A stretch of DNA of 7,365 nucleotides from contig DLGG01000121.1 of assembly GCA_002482565.1 (NCBI GenBank), forward strand, positions 1 through 7,365, written 5' to 3'. The first letter of the stretch is position 1, and each line of letters begins with the position of its first letter. The translations under genes and the position numbers were made by a program. Source of the DNA: Solidesulfovibrio magneticus. Its GTDB lineage: Bacteria > Desulfobacterota > Desulfovibrionia > Desulfovibrionales > Desulfovibrionaceae. The notes under the pieces were generated by a model, which saw nothing but the letters and a program-made list of their open reading frames with translations, did no database searches and was not told the origin of the DNA. This document shows, one piece after another, positions 6,323-7,365 of this stretch.

Positions 6323-7168
6323 ATGCCCGAACTTCCCGAAGTCGAAACCATCGCCCGGGCCCTGGCCCCGGGCCTTGTCGGCCGCGTCATCGCCGGCGTC
6401 GACGTCCCGGACGCCAAGGTGCTGGCCGGCCCCAAGCGCCGGGCCGAGTTCGCGGCCATGGCCGTGGGCCGGACCATCGAAGCCGTCGGCCGCCGGGCCA
6501 AGCTGCTGCTGGTCAACCTCGGCCCGCGCCCACAGGTCCCGGGCGACGGCCCGGCCGTCCTGGCCTTTCATCTCAAGATGACCGGCCGCTTCCACATCGC
6601 GCCGCCGGATGCTCCCGATCCCGACCGCGCCCGGCTGCTCGTCCGGCTTTCCGACGGCAACACCCTAGTGTTCGCCGATGTGCGCCGCTTCGGCACGGCC
6701 CGGGTGCTCACCCCCGAAGCCTTGACCGCCTGGGATTTCTACGCCTCGCTAGGCCCCGAACCCTGGGACATGACGCCAAACGCCTTCGAGGAAGCGCTTG
6801 GCCGCAAGTCCACCCGCATCAAGGCGGCGCTGCTCGATCAGACCATCATCGCCGGCATCGGCAACATCTACGCCGACGAATCGCTCTTCGCCGCCCGCAT
6901 CCGGCCCGACACGCCGGCCAAGGAACTGACGCCGAGCCAGCGACGCCGGCTCCTTGAGGCCGTCCAGGCCGTCATCGCCGCAGCCATCGCCGCCGGCGGC
7001 AGCACCATTCGCGACTACCGCACCCCTGACGGCGTGGAAGGCGGCTTCCAGAACCATTTTCAGGTCTACGGCAAATCCGGCGACCCCTGCCCGGCCTGCG
7101 CCGCGCCGCTGACCCACGCCAAAATCGCCGGCCGCACGTCCACCTATTGCAGGAAGTGTCAGAAGTAA
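6323..7168 (+). CDS. mutM: Formamidopyrimidine-DNA glycosylase (Fpg/MutM)
   Basis: This base-excision repair enzyme removes 8-oxoguanine and ring-opened purines and cleaves the abasic site by beta/delta elimination. The 281-residue length is normal. The start MPELPEVETIARAL gives the catalytic N-terminal Pro2 and Glu3 after Met removal, which fixes ATG 6323. Lys60 in GRRAKLLLVNL matches E. coli Lys57. HLKMTGRF and FADVRRFG match the void-filling and intercalating loop regions, and GIGNIYADESLFAARIRPD is the helix-two-turn-helix signature. The C-terminal zinc finger is complete: Cys256, Cys259, Cys276 and Cys279 (CPAC...CRKCQK), with the Arg-containing GRTSTYC loop that contacts DNA. All key residues are present, so it should be active. 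It is last in the rightward series and is followed by a hairpin cluster. In an anaerobe it would repair damage from transient oxygen exposure, which is an inference. Confidence 0.96.
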   Translation: MPELPEVETIARALAPGLVGRVIAGVDVPDAKVLAGPKRRAEFAAMAVGRTIEAVGRRAKLLLVNLGPRPQVPGDGPAVLAFHLKMTGRFHIAPPDAPDPDRARLLVRLSDGNTLVFADVRRFGTARVLTPEALTAWDFYASLGPEPWDMTPNAFEEALGRKSTRIKAALLDQTIIAGIGNIYADESLFAARIRPDTPAKELTPSQRRRLLEAVQAVIAAAIAAGGSTIRDYRTPDGVEGGFQNHFQVYGKSGDPCPACAAPLTHAKIAGRTSTYCRKCQK

Positions 7169-7173
7169 TATCC

Positions 7174-7198
7174 TCCGGGGGGGATCATCCCCCCCGGA
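7174..7198 (+). terminator. GC-rich hairpin directly after fpg
   Basis: Bases 7174-7184 and 7188-7198 are perfect complements (11 bp, including a run of seven G against seven C) around a TCA loop, starting five bases after the fpg stop. There is no U-tract immediately after. The next stretch, CCCC (7199-7202), an eight-base AT-rich gap and GGGGG (7211-7215) followed by GCGTTTTT, could form an alternative small terminator. It is probably the fpg transcript end or an RNA-stabilising 3' stem. Confidence 0.6.
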
Positions 7199-7209
7199 CC
7201 CCTTGATTA

Positions 7210-7267
7210 TGGGGGCGTTTTTCGCGGCCGACAGGGAAGACCCTGCCGGCCGCGAAAAACGCCCCCA
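7210..7267. repeat. 27-bp near-perfect inverted repeat with 4-base loop
   Basis: Arms 7210-7236 and 7241-7267 pair at 26 of 27 positions (single A/C mismatch, 7231 against 7246) around an AAGA loop. The arms include GCGTTTTTCGCGGCC and its complement. It has no external T-run, but the internal T5/A5 runs make it symmetrical for both strands. It may be a bidirectional terminator, an RNA 3' stem or a copy of a dispersed intergenic palindrome; the sequence alone cannot decide. Confidence 0.75.
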
Positions 7268-7297
7268 CAGCCAGGAAGTCCAAGAGCGAAGCCACAC

Positions 7298-7325
7298 ACG
7301 GTGAAACCCCACCGTTAAAAGTTTT
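7298..7325 (+). terminator. Small hairpin followed by a T-run
   Basis: ACGGTG (7298-7303) pairs with CACCGT (7310-7315) around a six-base loop. TAAAAG and then TTTTT (7322-7326) follow. The stem is only 6 bp and the T-run is displaced by six bases, so it is a weak terminator candidate. Confidence 0.35.
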
Positions 7326-7326
7326 T

Positions 7327-7365
7327 GGGGAAGGAGGGGCGTGGGGAGGAAACCCCTTTTTTCAA
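7327..7365. repeat. G-rich stretch, probably the left half of a hairpin cut by the window edge
   Basis: Three runs of four G (7327-7330, 7336-7339, 7343-7346) are followed by GGAAACCCC and a T6 run, then CAA at the last bases. TTTTTTCAA looks like the turn of a large inverted repeat whose right arm would lie just outside. Within the window only GGGG/CCCC (7343-7346 with 7353-7356) can pair. I infer a large intergenic palindrome or terminator, but the other arm is not visible. Confidence 0.35.

Noticed and set aside
1..7365. CRISPR array, tRNA/rRNA gene, insertion sequence, integrase or toxin-antitoxin pair
   Set aside because: No regularly spaced direct repeats, no tRNA/rRNA signature and no transposase, recombinase or small toxin-like frame were seen on either strand.

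Overview
The window is GC-rich DNA with strongly GC3-biased genes and short intergenic gaps. The protein content and the G/C-tract hairpins between genes fit a Desulfovibrio/Solidesulfovibrio-type sulfate reducer (Desulfobacterota). This taxonomic call is an inference from protein style, not from a marker gene.

Layout: a radical SAM protein of the COG0731 type is read leftwards and runs off the left edge (1..771, minus). It is divergent from a rightward series. That series contains a TrmI-type tRNA adenine-58 methyltransferase (836..1744), a cytosolic hybrid histidine kinase with a PocR-like N-terminal sensor and a C-terminal receiver (about 1777..3399), a PaaK-like adenylate-forming protein with altered signature motifs (3472..4737), a ChaN-like putative lipoprotein with an internal Ala/Pro/Lys-rich linker and a C-terminal PDZ domain (4766..6214), and formamidopyrimidine-DNA glycosylase Fpg/MutM (6323..7168). 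The last ~200 bases are non-coding and packed with inverted repeats: an 11-bp hairpin, a 27-bp near-perfect hairpin, a 6-bp hairpin, and what looks like the left half of another hairpin cut by the window edge.

How the genes work together: trmI and the kinase abut, so they are probably co-transcribed. The other genes lie in the same direction but share no obvious pathway (tRNA modification, signalling, acyl activation, envelope haem/cofactor binding, DNA repair). This reads as an ordinary chromosomal housekeeping stretch; I see no defence island, mobile element, CRISPR array, RNA gene or evident new multi-gene system. The points most worth checking are local. A terminator-like hairpin lies inside the signal-peptide codons of the ChaN-PDZ gene. 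A perfect Shine-Dalgarno precedes an ACG codon in the radical SAM gene. The PaaK-like protein has a degenerate P-loop and an unusual C-terminus. The far right end holds the inverted-repeat cluster.
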